From positions 84,400-148,399 of the forward strand of contig NZ_JAFKIP010000009.1 in assembly GCF_017305435.1 (NCBI RefSeq): a DNA stretch of 64,000 nt, given 5' to 3'. Position numbers and translations under genes: made by a program. The notes below the pieces were generated by a model. That model worked only from the letters and a program-made list of their open reading frames with translations, had not been told where the DNA came from and made no database searches. Position 1 is the stretch's first letter. Each line of letters opens with the position of its first letter. The stretch is from Microbacterium sp. GTDB lineage: Bacteria; Actinomycetota; Actinomycetes; Actinomycetales; Microbacteriaceae. Below are positions 64,000-64,000 of this stretch, piece by piece.

Positions 64000-64000
64000 T

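Noticed and set aside
63000-64000. Second attachment site (attR) for the tRNA-Arg element
   Set aside because: No copy of the tRNA 3' segment was found; a hairpin at 63849-63866 resembles a T-arm only superficially.

Overview
The window is high-GC actinobacterial chromosome. The evidence is strong G/C at third codon positions, TANNNT-type -10 boxes placed a few bases before start codons, a GAAC-N4-GTTC SOS box, a perfect CIRCE site, DUF3263/DUF3027/LytR_C proteins, an XPB-type helicase and an ImuA'-ImuB-DnaE2 cassette. Protein content and the frequent GGATGCC/GGCATCC words suggest Microbacterium or a close relative (Microbacteriaceae); this is an inference without a database search.

Layout. 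(1) 1-7.2 kb: a carbohydrate operon with an ABC substrate-binding protein (cut by the window edge), two permeases, two beta-lactamase-fold serine hydrolases flanking a GH32/43/68-like five-bladed-propeller glycosidase, and a convergent LacI repressor. (2) 7.4-8.4 kb: a YdcZ-type exporter. (3) 8.4-21.6 kb: a catabolic cluster of two minus-strand operons and one divergent SDR gene. It carries three separate KstD/fumarate-reductase-type flavoproteins, a TIM-barrel isomerase/dehydratase, a VOC protein, an MDR alcohol dehydrogenase, a Gfo/Idh oxidoreductase, a YciI protein, a LysR regulator, an MHS-family (shikimate-type) transporter and a QsuD-like quinate/shikimate dehydrogenase. The two operon promoters share an 18-bp motif. 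Uptake and oxidation of an alicyclic, quinate/shikimate-like compound is the most economical reading, but the substrate is unknown.

(4) 21.7-50.7 kb: mostly housekeeping genes. These are nitroreductase-MsrB, DUF3263, LytR_C, two cold-shock proteins, GroEL under two CIRCE-type repeats, a WXG100 protein, a TrcRS-like two-component pair, a CPBP protease, XPB helicase and its partner, DUF3027, SerC, a DtxR-type repressor, an M23 peptidase behind a structured leader, an HNH protein, the SOS mutasome cassette (imuA', imuB, dnaE2), a cysteine-free HesB-like protein, a PoxB-type enzyme, a membrane acyltransferase behind a CebR-like operator, and a PAP2 phosphatase. A palindromic REP-like repeat occurs three times, each time exactly between convergent gene pairs, and once inside the dnaE2 reading frame.

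(5) 50.75 kb to the end: an integrated mobile element beginning at tRNA-Arg(CCU). It has a tyrosine integrase, small membrane and zinc-ribbon proteins, a frameshifted HNH gene, an intact HNH endonuclease gene, a single-chain MmeI-like (type IIL) restriction-modification enzyme with D70-X9-E80-X-K82 spacing, and a MobF relaxase-helicase. No type IV secretion genes are seen, and the far attachment site is not in the window, so the element probably continues past base 64000. It resembles an integrative mobilizable or conjugative element that carries a restriction system.
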